From the NCBI GenBank assembly GCA_002305925.1, contig DBRL01000013.1, positions 74,436 to 138,435 on the forward strand: a DNA stretch of 64,000 nt, read 5' to 3'. Each line of letters begins with the position of its first letter. Position 1 is the first letter of the stretch. The DNA comes from Candidatus Peregrinibacteria bacterium UBA1369. GTDB lineage: Bacteria > Patescibacteriota > Gracilibacteria > UBA1369. Shown one piece after another: positions 8,626 to 17,263 of the stretch. A program made the position numbers and the translations under genes. Below the pieces are notes generated by a model. That model had not been told where the DNA came from. It searched no databases and saw only the letters and a list, made by a program, of their open reading frames with translations.

Positions 8626-9931
8626 ATTCATCAGCAGCAAACCCGCCGCGCCGGAGGAAAAGCCCGGAGCGGGGGTAGAAAAAACATCGGAATCCGCTCA
8701 AAAACAACCTTCGCTGCAGGAAATCGCCCGCAAAGCCGCGGAACGTTTCACCCAGCCTGAAGAAAAAAGACGTTTTTTGATTGAACTGGCCAAAGAACTG
8801 CGCGCCAGAATCGACGAACTTTCCCCCGAACTGCGCACAAGATTTTACAATGGCAAAGAAGATTTGGATTTAAACAGCGTCACTGCCGTCTATGGCTTGC
8901 GCGAACACCTGAGCGCGGAAATCACCCCCGAGGGCGGCCTGCGTGAAGCCGATGAAGACACCACCGCGAAAATACCGGGAGAATACCGCATCCCCGAGCG
9001 GCCTGCCGGCGCCAAAGGCGGCCAGAAGCTTCTCCGTGAATGGGGACTGAACCGCAACATGAACGCTTTCCAGGACCAGCTTGCCGACAACATCATCCGT
9101 GAAATTGAGCGCGGCAACGTGCCGGATTCCTGCCGCAACATGCATACCATCACCATGCAGGGAGAAGACGGTACCAAAATCTCTTTCCGCACCTCGGCCG
9201 GCTATCTGGCCGTCGGTTCAAACCAGGACCACGTCAGGGTGCCCCTTTCCGGATACATGGCCAAGCGCATCGCCGACCACTTCGGCTGGACCCTGCCCAC
9301 GGCCGACATGGCCGCAGCCACCGACAGAGCGGCCGACCTGCAGTTGCGCATCGGCGGGGAAACGCACAATGACTATGATCTTGCCCACATGGCCGACCTG
9401 GAATACGCCCGCAAACACAACCAGCGCGCCCAGAAATCATTGCAACGCCATCTCAATCAGATCAACAAGAGAGCCGCCGAACAGGGACAGCCACCTCTCA
9501 CCGCCAATGATTTGAGCAGACTGCTCATCCGTGGCGAGAAAAAGAACATTTTTATCGGACAGCGCTCCGACCAGGGCGGCATCGGCATCGGAGGACTGCT
9601 CGACACCAACGGCAACCCCATTCAGCCCTACCAATATCCCCACTCTAAAGAAACCGGCCCCAACGGTGAGACCGGCTATCATGGTGACTACTCGCAATCA
9701 ATCGCCATCCAGGCCCCCAAAGTCACCATCGTCACCCCGGACGGCAAGAGTCACAGCGTACATCTCTACGAAGCCCTGCGCGACCCCAAATACGCCAAAA
9801 TCCTCAACCCCAGCGAAGCCGGTAAGAACGATGGTGTCTTTATCGCTGAAAACAGCTATCAGCGACGCGGAAACTTTGACTCTCCCACTCCACGGCGGCG
9901 CGGCAGAAGGGCCCCTTCGCGAACAGTCTGA
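8600..9931 (+). CDS. Hypothetical protein with a P-L-S-x-x-x-A-x-x-I-A-D motif region
   Basis: 443 residues with no signal peptide. The N-terminal 100 residues are charged and low-complexity, followed by a compact region with FRTSAGYLAVGSNQDHVRVP, SGYMAKRIADHFGWTLPT and, near the end, DTNGNPIQPYQYPHS, GDYSQSIAIQAPKV and HSVHLYEALRDPKYAKIL. From memory this order (DYLA.GS..DFVR.PL, A..IAD..G..LPT, G.PIQP, YSHGIR, V.E.L.DP) recurs in uncharacterised bacterial proteins that act on no known substrate; I do not recognise a named family. The Arg-rich C-terminal tail is unusual. It follows the small ORF with a 26-base overlap and precedes the DUF3352-SLH gene by 63 bases. No function is assigned. 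Confidence 0.8.
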   Translation: MAREPLKIEFISSKPAAPEEKPGAGVEKTSESAQKQPSLQEIARKAAERFTQPEEKRRFLIELAKELRARIDELSPELRTRFYNGKEDLDLNSVTAVYGLREHLSAEITPEGGLREADEDTTAKIPGEYRIPERPAGAKGGQKLLREWGLNRNMNAFQDQLADNIIREIERGNVPDSCRNMHTITMQGEDGTKISFRTSAGYLAVGSNQDHVRVPLSGYMAKRIADHFGWTLPTADMAAATDRAADLQLRIGGETHNDYDLAHMADLEYARKHNQRAQKSLQRHLNQINKRAAEQGQPPLTANDLSRLLIRGEKKNIFIGQRSDQGGIGIGGLLDTNGNPIQPYQYPHSKETGPNGETGYHGDYSQSIAIQAPKVTIVTPDGKSHSVHLYEALRDPKYAKILNPSEAGKNDGVFIAENSYQRRGNFDSPTPRRRGRRAPSRTV

Positions 9932-9994
9932 TTTAATTGCCGAAAAGCATCGGCTTTGTTACACTTAACGCCGATTACTATTTAATTTGCCCCT

Positions 9995-12373
9995 ATGATT
10001 TCCTTCCAACGCATCCTTGGAGGAGCCTTGGTCGTGCAGTTGCTACTGACAACCACGGCTTTCGGCGCCACCAATCCATCGTACCTGGCTCCGGCCAACA
10101 GTTTCGTCTACCTGGAAAGCAACACCGCCCAGGAAAACCCCCTCAAGGGTCAACTGGCCGACCTGCTGCGCCAGGCTGGCGAAGACATGGAAAATCAGGC
10201 CACACTCAATGCTATCGCCGATAACATCGACCAGACCACCATCGCTATCAGCACCGCCTTTCACCAGGACGGCAGTGACATCTATTTCCTCTCAATGGCC
10301 CTGGACGAGGACGACTTTCAAACCATTATCGACGAATTAACGGACAAAGACCTGATCATCAAAGACCTGGGCCAGAACAACATCATCTACCTGACCGGAG
10401 ACGACTTTTATTTCACCCACAAGGACGGTAATCTGCTGGCCTCCAATCGGGAAGGCATGGTCTCCGACCTTTTGCTGGTCCACAATCCCGACTCCATCGG
10501 CAAAACAGCCGACTGGCAATTTCTCAACGGCAAAAGCAGTGGACGTGAATTCCTGCGCGGACTGATCAATTTCCGCCAAATGCCGGACAGTCTGGCCGAA
10601 GAAGAAAACCTCCCCTTCCAACTGACCGATTTAATTGAGTCCGAGAGCTTTGCCATCGAACAGACCAGCAGCGGCTTCAAAGGAATCGTTTCCGTCAAGA
10701 GCGGCTCCATGATGGAAAAATTATCGACCAGACCAACTTTTGTTCCTGAATTATACAAAAAGCTGCGCGCGGAAGGCGTTCTGTTTCATAGTGAATCCTT
10801 TGATTTGGCCAGCGGCATCGTCGACACCATCGAACTGTTCTCGGCCATGTCCGGCCAGGCAACCGAAAGCGATCTCGAAGATTTCTACGCCGCCTTCGAA
10901 GAGGAAATTCTGGCAGCAACCGGACTGAATCTGGAGAAGCAAATCACTCCCCTGCTGCGCAACCGGTTTTCTCTCAGCATACACGATGAATCAGAACTGC
11001 AAATGGCCCCTGCATTCACGCTGCTCAGCGATGTCAAAGGAAATGAAACCCTGGCCCGGGAAACCCTGGCCGCCATGCATTCCCAGCTGCAACAAAACAT
11101 GCAGGACACCTTTGACAGATTTTACGATCAGGAATTGGCCTATCGCGAAGAATTAAAACAATATTTCGACGAAGATCCGTCCTATACTCCAACCACCCTG
11201 CCGGACCGCCAAACCCTGAACCAGCTTTTTTTCCAGCAGTCTTCCCAAACCGTCAACGGCACAGTGTTCAACCAGCTGACCTTTGACCCGGAGGCCAACA
11301 TGTATTTCTATCAGGACGATTACCAGCCCAACCCGAAAACGGTTTTCACACTGTCCAGCGGCGTTACATCCGACGGTCTGCTGATTTTAACCACCAGCAA
11401 GAACCTCAACACGCTTTTGTCGGGCAACGGCGGTATTGGCCAGGACAGCGAATGGCAAAAAAGCTATCAGGGGGGAAGCATGCTGGAAATAAATTTCCTT
11501 CAGCTGGACAATCTGGGCAGCTATATCGAAAAATTGGCCATCACAATAGACCCCGAATATGGACCGCAGGAGGTTGAGCCAATCCTGGATTTCCTCAGTC
11601 CGCTACACAGTCTCACCGTAAAAAGCAGCAAAGAAAACGATTATTTCCTGGGACATTTCTCTCTGAACATGGACTTGTCAGTAACGGAAAATCTGATCGA
11701 ATCAATCTTTGAGGCAATGCAAAATTATTCCAACAGCTACGGTGAATACGATTATTATAACTGGGACGAATTTAACCGCTTTCAATTGACCGAACCAGCG
11801 CTCTTCCAAAAATTCAACTTCAGCGACGTCGATGAAAAAGCCTGGTACGCCCCCTATGTCTATCACATGGCCAATCTGGGCATCATGAAAGGTTATGGCA
11901 ACAATGAATTCCGTCCGGCCCAAAACATCACCAGAGCAGAATTCATCAAAACCATCATCACCGCGTACCAAAAACGCTATGGACAGGAAGAACCAAACAA
12001 TATCATGCCAGTAAAAGGATTTTCCGACGTACTGGCCAATGACTGGTTTTCTCCCTATGTCAATCAGGCGCTCAGTCTGGAACTGATTACCGGCTACAAT
12101 GATGGCACCTTCCGTCCGAATCAGACCATTACGCGCGCCGAGGCTACCGCCATCCTGGTCCGTACCTGGGAAAACGACCATTATTTCTACGAAATGGCAC
12201 TGGATGAACCCTTTGACGACGTCAATCCGACAGACTGGTTTCAAGCGGCCATAGCCAAAGCCTATCAACTCAATCTGGTCAGTGGAAAAACACCCACCAC
12301 CTTTGCTCCCAGCGCCCCGCTCAGCCGAGCCGAAACAGCCACCCTGATCAGCCGCTATTTGGAGTGGTACTAA
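9995..12373 (+). CDS. DUF3352-like surface protein with three C-terminal SLH domains
   Basis: 792-residue exported protein. Residues 1-25 form a signal peptide (basic start, hydrophobic core, A-F-G-A cut region). Residues 30 to about 570 resemble DUF3352: early P-A-N-S-F-V-Y-L-E-S, alternating hydrophobic/acidic segments and F-S-L-S-I-like strands. Three S-layer homology domains fill the C-terminus, beginning FSDVDEKAWYAPYV, FSDVLANDWFSPYV and FDDVNPTDWFQAAI, each ending in the R-A-E pattern (ITRAEF, ITRAEA, LSRAET). SLH domains bind cell-wall-linked polymer, so the protein probably sits at the cell surface. It is related to the DUF3352 lipoprotein at 53088-54890. A strong terminator follows. 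Confidence 0.85.
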   Translation: MISFQRILGGALVVQLLLTTTAFGATNPSYLAPANSFVYLESNTAQENPLKGQLADLLRQAGEDMENQATLNAIADNIDQTTIAISTAFHQDGSDIYFLSMALDEDDFQTIIDELTDKDLIIKDLGQNNIIYLTGDDFYFTHKDGNLLASNREGMVSDLLLVHNPDSIGKTADWQFLNGKSSGREFLRGLINFRQMPDSLAEEENLPFQLTDLIESESFAIEQTSSGFKGIVSVKSGSMMEKLSTRPTFVPELYKKLRAEGVLFHSESFDLASGIVDTIELFSAMSGQATESDLEDFYAAFEEEILAATGLNLEKQITPLLRNRFSLSIHDESELQMAPAFTLLSDVKGNETLARETLAAMHSQLQQNMQDTFDRFYDQELAYREELKQYFDEDPSYTPTTLPDRQTLNQLFFQQSSQTVNGTVFNQLTFDPEANMYFYQDDYQPNPKTVFTLSSGVTSDGLLILTTSKNLNTLLSGNGGIGQDSEWQKSYQGGSMLEINFLQLDNLGSYIEKLAITIDPEYGPQEVEPILDFLSPLHSLTVKSSKENDYFLGHFSLNMDLSVTENLIESIFEAMQNYSNSYGEYDYYNWDEFNRFQLTEPALFQKFNFSDVDEKAWYAPYVYHMANLGIMKGYGNNEFRPAQNITRAEFIKTIITAYQKRYGQEEPNNIMPVKGFSDVLANDWFSPYVNQALSLELITGYNDGTFRPNQTITRAEATAILVRTWENDHYFYEMALDEPFDDVNPTDWFQAAIAKAYQLNLVSGKTPTTFAPSAPLSRAETATLISRYLEWY

Positions 12374-12410
12374 TTGATTAGATTAAACCGACAAACCTTA
12401 ATTATCACTA

Positions 12411-12443
12411 GAAAGAAGGCTTTATAAAGCCTTCTTTCTTTTT
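12411..12443 (+). terminator. Rho-independent terminator
   Basis: Perfect 28-base palindrome (half site GAAAGAAGGCTTTA, 12411-12438) followed by five T residues. It lies 38 bases after the stop of the SLH protein gene and ends that transcription unit. Both strands read alike through the palindrome. Confidence 0.85.
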
Positions 12444-12582
12444 AAATTTAAAGATTTTCTTAAACGCCTAAAAATATATTTTCCTTAAAGATAGGGGCGG
12501 ACAATTCCTCCCCAAATAAACAAACTTCAATTGGTTTGAGAACGTCTATGTGCTACAAAAATATAAACAGCAAATCAAGAGT

Positions 12583-15282
12583 ATGGAAAACACCTATATT
12601 GCCCTGGACCTGGAAACCACCGGATTTGACCCCGCCACCGATGAAGTTCTGGAAATCGCCGCCATCAAATTCCAGGGCGAAAAAATCCTGGAAACCTTTC
12701 AAACTCTGGTCAAACCGGCCACGGAAATACCGGCAATGGTTAGCCACATCACAGGCATCACCGTCGACACGGTCAGAGAAGCTCCAACTTTTGAGGATGT
12801 GCGCGACAATCTCAGCATCTTTCTGGGCAACCTGCCGATTGTCGGTCACAATATTGAGTTTGATCTGACCTTTTTGGAGGCCAAAGGCATTCCCATTCTC
12901 AGCCCCCAGTTTGACACACTCAAACTTTCGGCCATCCTGCTGCCACGCCTGCCCTCTTACAGTCTCGACACCATCAGCCGCCAGCTGAAAATCGTCCACG
13001 ACCAAAAACACCGCGCCTACTCGGACGCATTGGTGTGCGTCAAACTGTTCAATTTGCTGGTGGAAAAAATCAAAACAATTCCCGCGCCACTGCTCCGGGA
13101 AATTCGCGAGATTGCTGAGCGAGGCGAATGGGACTTGGCAAAGATATTCACACAGACCGACAGCACTGCCAAAACAAATAAACGTCGCCCCGTTTCCGCC
13201 ACCAAAACTCCGGAACCGCTTCCCGCTACACCGCCGGTTGACGACAAGAGAGCGCCCCATACAACCGGCCAGCCACAAAACGAAGACATTGTTGAACTGC
13301 TCGGCTCCAAAAGCCCCCTGGCCGGGATACTAAAAAACTATGAATATCGACCCGGCCAACAGACTTTCTTTCTCAAAATACTTGAAGCGGCACAAGAAGG
13401 ACACCACCTGATTGCCGAAGCGGGCACCGGCACCGGCAAAACCATGGCCTATCTGCTGGCGGCAGCCGCATTACGTACCCAGTCAGGCAAAAAAACCATT
13501 ATTTCCACACATACCAATCATCTGCAGGATCAGATCATCGAAAAGGAATTTCCACTGATCCGTAAACTATTCCCCGGTCTGACCATTACAGTCCTAAAGG
13601 GACGCCGCAAATACCTTGACCGAAGTCGATTGCAAATACTACGTGACAAACCGCTACTCGAAGAACATGAAATCAGCGCCCTGATCAAAATTCTGCTCTG
13701 GCTGGAAGAAACCGAAAACGGTGATTTGGATGAATTGAACCTGCAAAACAAAGAAGTGCTAATTTATGATCAGATCTGCAGCGACCCCGACGGTCTTCAC
13801 CATCCGCAGACCACAGCCGGCCAGGACTTCCTGGACCAGGCCAGAGCACGAGCTGAAAATGCCGATTTGGTCATCGTTAACCACGCCCTGCTGACACAGG
13901 ACAGCCTGATGGAAAACTCAATTTTACCTGATGCCGACGTTTTAATTATCGATGAAGCGCATCACCTGGAAAAAACGTTGACCGATGCCCAGACAGTTAT
14001 CTTCGGCGAAAACCGCCCCTACAAACTCTGGGAAAACCTCTTTGAGGCCGGCTTCAAACACATCAATCCCGAACAGTTTTTCCCCGAACGGTGGCCGGCC
14101 CTGCTCGAAAGACTCAAAACCGAACGCCAACTCTGTCTGGAAAACATCCCCCAAATCTTTCGTCTGTTGGAAAGCCTGATGAACCGTTTCTCTTCCGCTC
14201 CACCCGGCCTGGGCATGCGACTGGCCATCGACCAGAAACTGAGAACCGACCCACAATGGCAACAAATACTGGATCTGCTTGTCGAAATGGAGCAGCAAAC
14301 CCCGCGCATCGCCCAGCTCTGCCGCGACATATCCACTCTTTTTCAGGACCTGCCGGTCGTTAACGAACAAATCGGCTACGCTCTACATGAAATCGAGCGA
14401 TTTTTCCTGCAAATCAGCGCCTTTACCGGCGACGCCAACCACCAGATCACCTGGATCAACAAAAATTTCGATGACAGCATTCACCTGGCCACGGCGCCGC
14501 TGGCCATAGACCAGACTTTTGACGAAAAAGTTACCTCCCCCTACTCCACCGTCGTTCTCACCTCGGCCACGCTTTCCACCTATGGCAATTTCAATTACCT
14601 GCGCCGCGAACTGGGCCTGGAAGACAATTATGAACAAATACTTATCCCCAGCCATTTCAGCTATCCCGACCAGGTAAAAATTATCATTCCCGAAGACCTC
14701 TCCGACCCCCGAGACAGCGACTACCTCAATCAATGCCGGCAAATCATTTCCGACGTAATCCAGAAAAACGGCGGACGCACGCTGGTACTTTTCACCGCCA
14801 AAAAAGATTTGGCCCATGTCTTCCATAACCTGGCCCCCTCACTGAAAACTGCCGGCTACAACCTGCTGGCCCAAAACATTTCCGGGGGACGCGGCAAAAT
14901 ACTGGCGCATTTCCAGGACGAGCCCGACCGTTGCGCCATTCTGGGCACCAACAGTTTCTGGGAAGGAGTCGACTTACTCGGCCCCGTACTGACCTGCGTT
15001 ATCATCCAAAAATTGCCTTTTGACCCCCCCGACGACCCGATCATCAAAGCCCGCTCCGCCCGCTTCGAAAAGCCGTTTGAACAATACGCCCTGCCCCGCG
15101 CCATTCTGCGTTTCAAACAGGGCTTCGGGCGCCTGATCAGATCGGCGGAGGACACGGGGGCCGTCATCATCCTCGACTCCAGACTGGTACAAAAAAGCTA
15201 TGGACAGGAATTCGTTTCCTCGCTTCCTTCAGGCATCAAAATCCACCAATGCGCTCGCGGTGAAACCTCCGAATTCATCTAA
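12583..15282 (+). CDS. dinG: DnaQ-like exonuclease fused to DinG-family helicase
   Basis: Fusion of a 3'-5' DEDD exonuclease and a superfamily 2 DinG/XPD-type helicase, about 899 residues, the arrangement seen in Firmicute DinG. Exonuclease motifs: IALDLETTGFD (Exo I), GHNIEFDLTFL (Exo II) and HRAYSDAL (Exo III). Helicase motifs: AEAGTGTGKT (Walker A), IIDEAHHLEK (DEAH box), TSATLS, LGTNSFWEGVDL and QGFGRLIRS. The four-cysteine iron-sulfur cluster of E. coli DinG is not visible, which also matches the Firmicute type. I prefer the ATG at 12583 because the exonuclease motif begins at once; a GTG at 12550 is in frame. It probably acts in DNA repair or turnover. Confidence 0.93.
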   Translation: MENTYIALDLETTGFDPATDEVLEIAAIKFQGEKILETFQTLVKPATEIPAMVSHITGITVDTVREAPTFEDVRDNLSIFLGNLPIVGHNIEFDLTFLEAKGIPILSPQFDTLKLSAILLPRLPSYSLDTISRQLKIVHDQKHRAYSDALVCVKLFNLLVEKIKTIPAPLLREIREIAERGEWDLAKIFTQTDSTAKTNKRRPVSATKTPEPLPATPPVDDKRAPHTTGQPQNEDIVELLGSKSPLAGILKNYEYRPGQQTFFLKILEAAQEGHHLIAEAGTGTGKTMAYLLAAAALRTQSGKKTIISTHTNHLQDQIIEKEFPLIRKLFPGLTITVLKGRRKYLDRSRLQILRDKPLLEEHEISALIKILLWLEETENGDLDELNLQNKEVLIYDQICSDPDGLHHPQTTAGQDFLDQARARAENADLVIVNHALLTQDSLMENSILPDADVLIIDEAHHLEKTLTDAQTVIFGENRPYKLWENLFEAGFKHINPEQFFPERWPALLERLKTERQLCLENIPQIFRLLESLMNRFSSAPPGLGMRLAIDQKLRTDPQWQQILDLLVEMEQQTPRIAQLCRDISTLFQDLPVVNEQIGYALHEIERFFLQISAFTGDANHQITWINKNFDDSIHLATAPLAIDQTFDEKVTSPYSTVVLTSATLSTYGNFNYLRRELGLEDNYEQILIPSHFSYPDQVKIIIPEDLSDPRDSDYLNQCRQIISDVIQKNGGRTLVLFTAKKDLAHVFHNLAPSLKTAGYNLLAQNISGGRGKILAHFQDEPDRCAILGTNSFWEGVDLLGPVLTCVIIQKLPFDPPDDPIIKARSARFEKPFEQYALPRAILRFKQGFGRLIRSAEDTGAVIILDSRLVQKSYGQEFVSSLPSGIKIHQCARGETSEFI

Positions 15283-15289
15283 ACACCGC

Positions 15290-15318
15290 TTCCAACCAGC
15301 GGGACAAAATGCTATAAT
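15290..15318 (+). promoter_or_regulatory. Candidate extended -10 promoter
   Basis: TTCCAA (15290-15295), 17 bases, then TATAAT (15313-15318) preceded by TGC, an extended -10 element. It lies 26 bases before the ATG of the membrane-anchored protein and right after the helicase stop. The TGC-TAWAAT form recurs elsewhere in the window. Confidence 0.6.
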
Positions 15319-15343
15319 AATATGATTGTTAGCCCCAAAAAGC

Positions 15344-16564
15344 ATGTTCAAAAAAATCCTTCTGGTCATTCTGATTCTGATGATGCTGGCAGTGATCGCC
15401 TTTATCATCCTGATGGGCGGAGGCGCAAAATTCCTGCAGGGAGCCCTCTATAATCTGCGACCGGTCTATAACGAATGCCGCATTGAGGGAAAGGACTTTC
15501 AAAGCAGCGATGCCACGGACTGTGAAGAATTCATGCAAAGACTGGAAAACAAAGCATTTCCGGACGGCGAGTACACCGTCTTCGCCAAATACGCCGACAG
15601 CCGCCTGCCGGAAAACATTATACCCCTGCGCGTCAGTGAAAACGGCAACACCATTGAATGTACCTATCTGGAAAACGGCTACGAACCGAAAATCAGTGTC
15701 GCGCCGCTTTCCGACACCCTCAGCACTCAACAGCTTGGCGATACGCAGGAAACTCCAATCTATGAACAGGGCACGGTGGTCACGGTCAATTTCCGCAAGA
15801 ACGGAAAAGAATACCTCTATGACACCAATATTTGTGAAAAAAGCCTTCAGGCCACCATCTACGATAGAAACAAACAGGAACTGGGCAAGGCCAGCCTGGA
15901 CCGGAACGGATTTATCAACAGCCGTCCCCTGGTCCACGAACTGTTGATCAACAACACCCCCTATTACACCAGCTCCGAGGGACAAACCGTCAAGGACTTC
16001 CGGGCCGGTAACATCTATACCGTTTTCAATTTCGCGCCGGACCTCTTTTTCAAACTGACCATACCCTGCTCCAGGGAAAAGGTTGGAGTCTTTATTCCCG
16101 CCCTGGAAACAAACAAAGACATTCTGATCCCCTTTGACGGATTGGAAAAAGACTATCTGGAAACCTGCGGTTCCCGGCTCTATCTCAGTCTGCAAAACAC
16201 CAACCAAGCCGACGACATCCAAATCATCGACCAGCTCAACATCGACCCGCAATCTGATAAACCAACCTATCTGCTCAAACTCGACCAGCTGGCCAGAGTT
16301 ACGGACAAAGACACCACTTTCCCGGTCAGCTTCAAAATCAGCCTGCACCTGCGGGACCGCTCGGATTCAACGGAAATAATCACACTCGGCAGCAGTCTTT
16401 TGAACATTACGGGATACCAAGCGGGCCAGGCCACTGCTACACCAAGCGCTTCGGGATCAACCAGTGACAAAATGGCCAGCCCCGACGTTACGCGCATCAT
16501 CGAGGACAAAACCTCCACCACCGATCAGACCGCGCAAACCAGCCGTCCCAAAGTACGGCGCTGA
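15344..16564 (+). CDS. Membrane-anchored hypothetical protein
   Basis: About 406 residues. The start has two lysines and one strong hydrophobic segment (ILLVILILMMLAVIAFIILM), so the protein is probably anchored by its N-terminus with the rest outside the membrane. Several cysteines (CRIEGKDF, DCEEFMQ, CTYLENGY, NICEKSL, IPCSREK, ETCGSRL) suggest disulfides in an extracytoplasmic domain. The middle is beta-rich and the last 50 residues are a Thr/Ser/Ala-rich tail ending in basic residues. I recognise no family. I chose the ATG at 15344; a TTG at 15326 is in frame. A promoter sits directly upstream, so it is probably transcribed separately from the helicase. Confidence 0.75.
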   Translation: MFKKILLVILILMMLAVIAFIILMGGGAKFLQGALYNLRPVYNECRIEGKDFQSSDATDCEEFMQRLENKAFPDGEYTVFAKYADSRLPENIIPLRVSENGNTIECTYLENGYEPKISVAPLSDTLSTQQLGDTQETPIYEQGTVVTVNFRKNGKEYLYDTNICEKSLQATIYDRNKQELGKASLDRNGFINSRPLVHELLINNTPYYTSSEGQTVKDFRAGNIYTVFNFAPDLFFKLTIPCSREKVGVFIPALETNKDILIPFDGLEKDYLETCGSRLYLSLQNTNQADDIQIIDQLNIDPQSDKPTYLLKLDQLARVTDKDTTFPVSFKISLHLRDRSDSTEIITLGSSLLNITGYQAGQATATPSASGSTSDKMASPDVTRIIEDKTSTTDQTAQTSRPKVRR

Positions 16565-16671
16565 TTAAGCCGACAGCAAGTCTTACGGCCACCGAGAACA
16601 ATTTGCATTAGGCCGTCAGGTCGTTTAAAATTGGCGCAGGTTTTTTTGCAATATCAATTTAATTTAAACCA

Positions 16672-17244
16672 ATGGAACTGCTTATAGTTTTAGGCGTAAT
16701 AGCCGCTCTGGCCTTTGCCGTTATCGGCGTGTACAACTCCCTGATCCAGCTGAAAAACAAAGTGGACGAGGGATGGGCTGACATTGAAACACAATTAAAA
16801 CGCCGCTACGACCTGATCCCCAACATGGTTGAGACCGTAAAGGGATATGCCAAGCACGAAAACAAAACCCTGGAGGACGTTATCAAAGCCCGCAACATCG
16901 CCATGACCGCCACCGACCCCGACGAGAAGATCAAGGCTGAAAACGCACTGACCGGGACACTGAAAACACTTTTCGCCGTAGCCGAAAACTACCCCGACCT
17001 GAAAGCCAACCAGAACTTCATGGACCTGCAGGCAACTCTCAAGGAAATTGAGGAAAAACTGCAACTTTCCCGCCGTTATTACAACGCCACCGTACGCGAC
17101 TTTAACACCAAGGTGGAAATTTTCCCCAACAACATCATCGCCGGGGTATTCAACTTTGCCCGCCGCAAATTCTTTGAAATCGAAAACCCCGAAGAGCGCG
17201 AAAACGTCAAGGTTTCGTTCAACAACGACGAGGAAAAAAAATAA
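16672..17244 (+). CDS. lemA: LemA family protein
   Basis: 190 residues with an N-terminal membrane helix (LLIVLGVIAALAFAVIGVYN) and a helical bundle outside or inside the membrane. LemA hallmarks are clear: NSLIQLKNKVDEGWADIETQ, LKRRYDLIPNMVETVKGYA, HENKTLEDVIKARN and the late ARRKFFEIENPEERENVKVSF. Its molecular role is unknown; it is often found next to DUF2207 or TPM-domain proteins, as here, where the DUF2207 gene follows after 19 bases. The pair is very likely co-transcribed. Confidence 0.95.
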   Translation: MELLIVLGVIAALAFAVIGVYNSLIQLKNKVDEGWADIETQLKRRYDLIPNMVETVKGYAKHENKTLEDVIKARNIAMTATDPDEKIKAENALTGTLKTLFAVAENYPDLKANQNFMDLQATLKEIEEKLQLSRRYYNATVRDFNTKVEIFPNNIIAGVFNFARRKFFEIENPEERENVKVSFNNDEEKK

Positions 17245-17263
17245 TCTAACCATCTGGACGCCC

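Noticed and set aside
15329..16348. 339-codon minus-strand frame antisense to the membrane-anchored protein
   Set aside because: No domain or signal, and the plus-strand gene has a promoter, start and membrane anchor.
16586..16617. Inverted repeat ACGGCC/GGCCGT between the membrane-anchored gene and lemA
   Set aside because: Only six base pairs with a loop of about 20 bases and no T-run directly after; too weak to call a terminator.
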